This document shows positions 63,851 to 64,000 of a DNA stretch of 64,000 bases, one piece after another. The position numbers were made by a program, and so were the translations under genes. The stretch covers positions 103,211,116-103,275,115 of the forward strand of contig NC_090746.1 in assembly GCF_036898095.1 (NCBI RefSeq), read 5' to 3'. Each line of letters starts with the position of its first letter. Position 1 is the stretch's first letter. The notes below the pieces were generated by a model. It searched no databases. It was not told where the DNA came from and saw only the letters and a program-made list of their open reading frames with translations. The DNA is from Palaemon carinicauda (lineage: Eukaryota > Arthropoda > Malacostraca > Decapoda > Palaemonidae).

Positions 63851-64000
63851 AACTCAGTACGCGGTAAGGTATCCTGAGGAACCTCAACATCGTACGCCTA
63901 GCAGACTGGACTGCGGTGAGGCGGAGCGATCGCAGGAGGAGGTGTAACCTTCTCAGCCTGACACTCACGCATTAAGACCGCAAGCTGTGACTGCATGGAC

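Larger units (their letters stand above)
59168..64000 (-). mobile_element. DIRS-like retrotransposon, copy 3 (runs off the window)
   Basis: Minus-strand element whose 3' end lies at 59168. The outer tail ATTTTCATTAGTAAAATAAA is followed by the terminal repeat (ACTTACCCGATAATCATGTA, TCAACTCCGTTGCCCGACAG, 59205-59380) and the internal complementary region (59407-59500). Upstream in reading direction are YR (59884-61000), the RT-RNase H tail, RNase H (61489-61997), an RT end piece, and gag-like sequence to the window end. It is related to copy 1 but with many differences, so it is a sister family or an older copy. The left terminus is beyond 64000. Confidence 0.9.
62211..64000 (-). pseudogene. 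DIRS gag-like region (copy 3), partial
   Basis: Minus-strand sequence matches the gag region of copy 1: QPAEVTCCDAVRQPQQPDK (62320-62400), the CAAGACATGCAGT block complemented at 62455-62470, and CTGTCATTTGGAGAGGAGCC complemented at about 62595-62615. An apparently unrelated insertion with a 16-bp repeat and AT-rich DNA (about 62780-63380) interrupts it. From 63380 a Gln/Pro-rich repeat-coding stretch resumes (63535-63852: PPSLRQPQQ, QPLPSMRQPPQ, RREPQLLRLAPQEPQLARQE). It reaches the window edge. Confidence 0.55.

Overview
The window reads as nuclear DNA of an arthropod, most probably a decapod crustacean (shrimp or prawn). Seen directly: very long (TA)n, (CT)n and (ATT)n microsatellites, DIRS-like and non-LTR retrotransposons, tRNA-derived SINE-like sequence, TTAGG-type motifs and AT-rich spacer DNA. 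The taxon is an inference from this repeat style. There are no operons, ribosome-binding sites, rRNAs or bacterial genes. I found no convincing multi-exon host gene. The only host-gene candidate is a short signal-peptide ORF at 29456-29722.

Layout. 1-8.7 kb: microsatellites, a 5'-truncated non-LTR element with an open reverse transcriptase (RT) frame (minus, 873-2240), a second RT scrap (2455-2691), a dispersed SINE/LINE tail (5945-6230), an RT C-terminal fragment (6954-7350) and a further LINE 3' end (8590-8714). 9-12.1 kb: sparse DNA with an LTR-like stretch and a minus-strand tRNA-derived SINE. 12.1-15.9 kb: two almost identical terminal-inverted-repeat (TIR) elements in opposite orientation around a 519-bp spacer. 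Each has a promoter-like region, a zinc-ribbon ORF, a splice-donor box and a G-rich 114-bp minisatellite. A diverged relative (18284-19613) has an exact 8-bp target duplication. I interpret all three as Merlin-like (ISXO2/IS1595-type).

20-26 kb: a decayed DIRS-like element. 26.1-27.1 kb: a broken minus-strand ORF. 29.4-30.7 kb: the peptide candidate, then a DIRS-type 3' end. 30.8-33.6 kb: a piggyBac-type element (TTAA target, 16-bp TIRs) filled with a 372-bp tandem repeat. 34.2-35.3 kb: a second copy of the first non-LTR element. 37.36-43.85 kb: a structurally complete DIRS-like element with inverted termini, internal complementary region, gag, RNase H and tyrosine recombinase (YR), but without its RT core. 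44-51 kb: AT-rich spacer with LINE debris and a 1.55-kb imperfect palindrome. 51.4-54.9 kb: a 64-bp satellite with 127-bp and 385-bp higher-order repeats. 55-59 kb: AT-rich DNA with a decayed minisatellite. 59.17 kb to the window end: a third DIRS-like element on the minus strand, also RT-deleted.

How the parts relate: nearly all coding sequence here belongs to mobile elements. The DIRS copies share termini and gene order, but each has lost something essential, so none can move alone. The most unusual objects are the inverted pair of TIR elements with hairpin-forming GC minisatellites, and the nested satellite.
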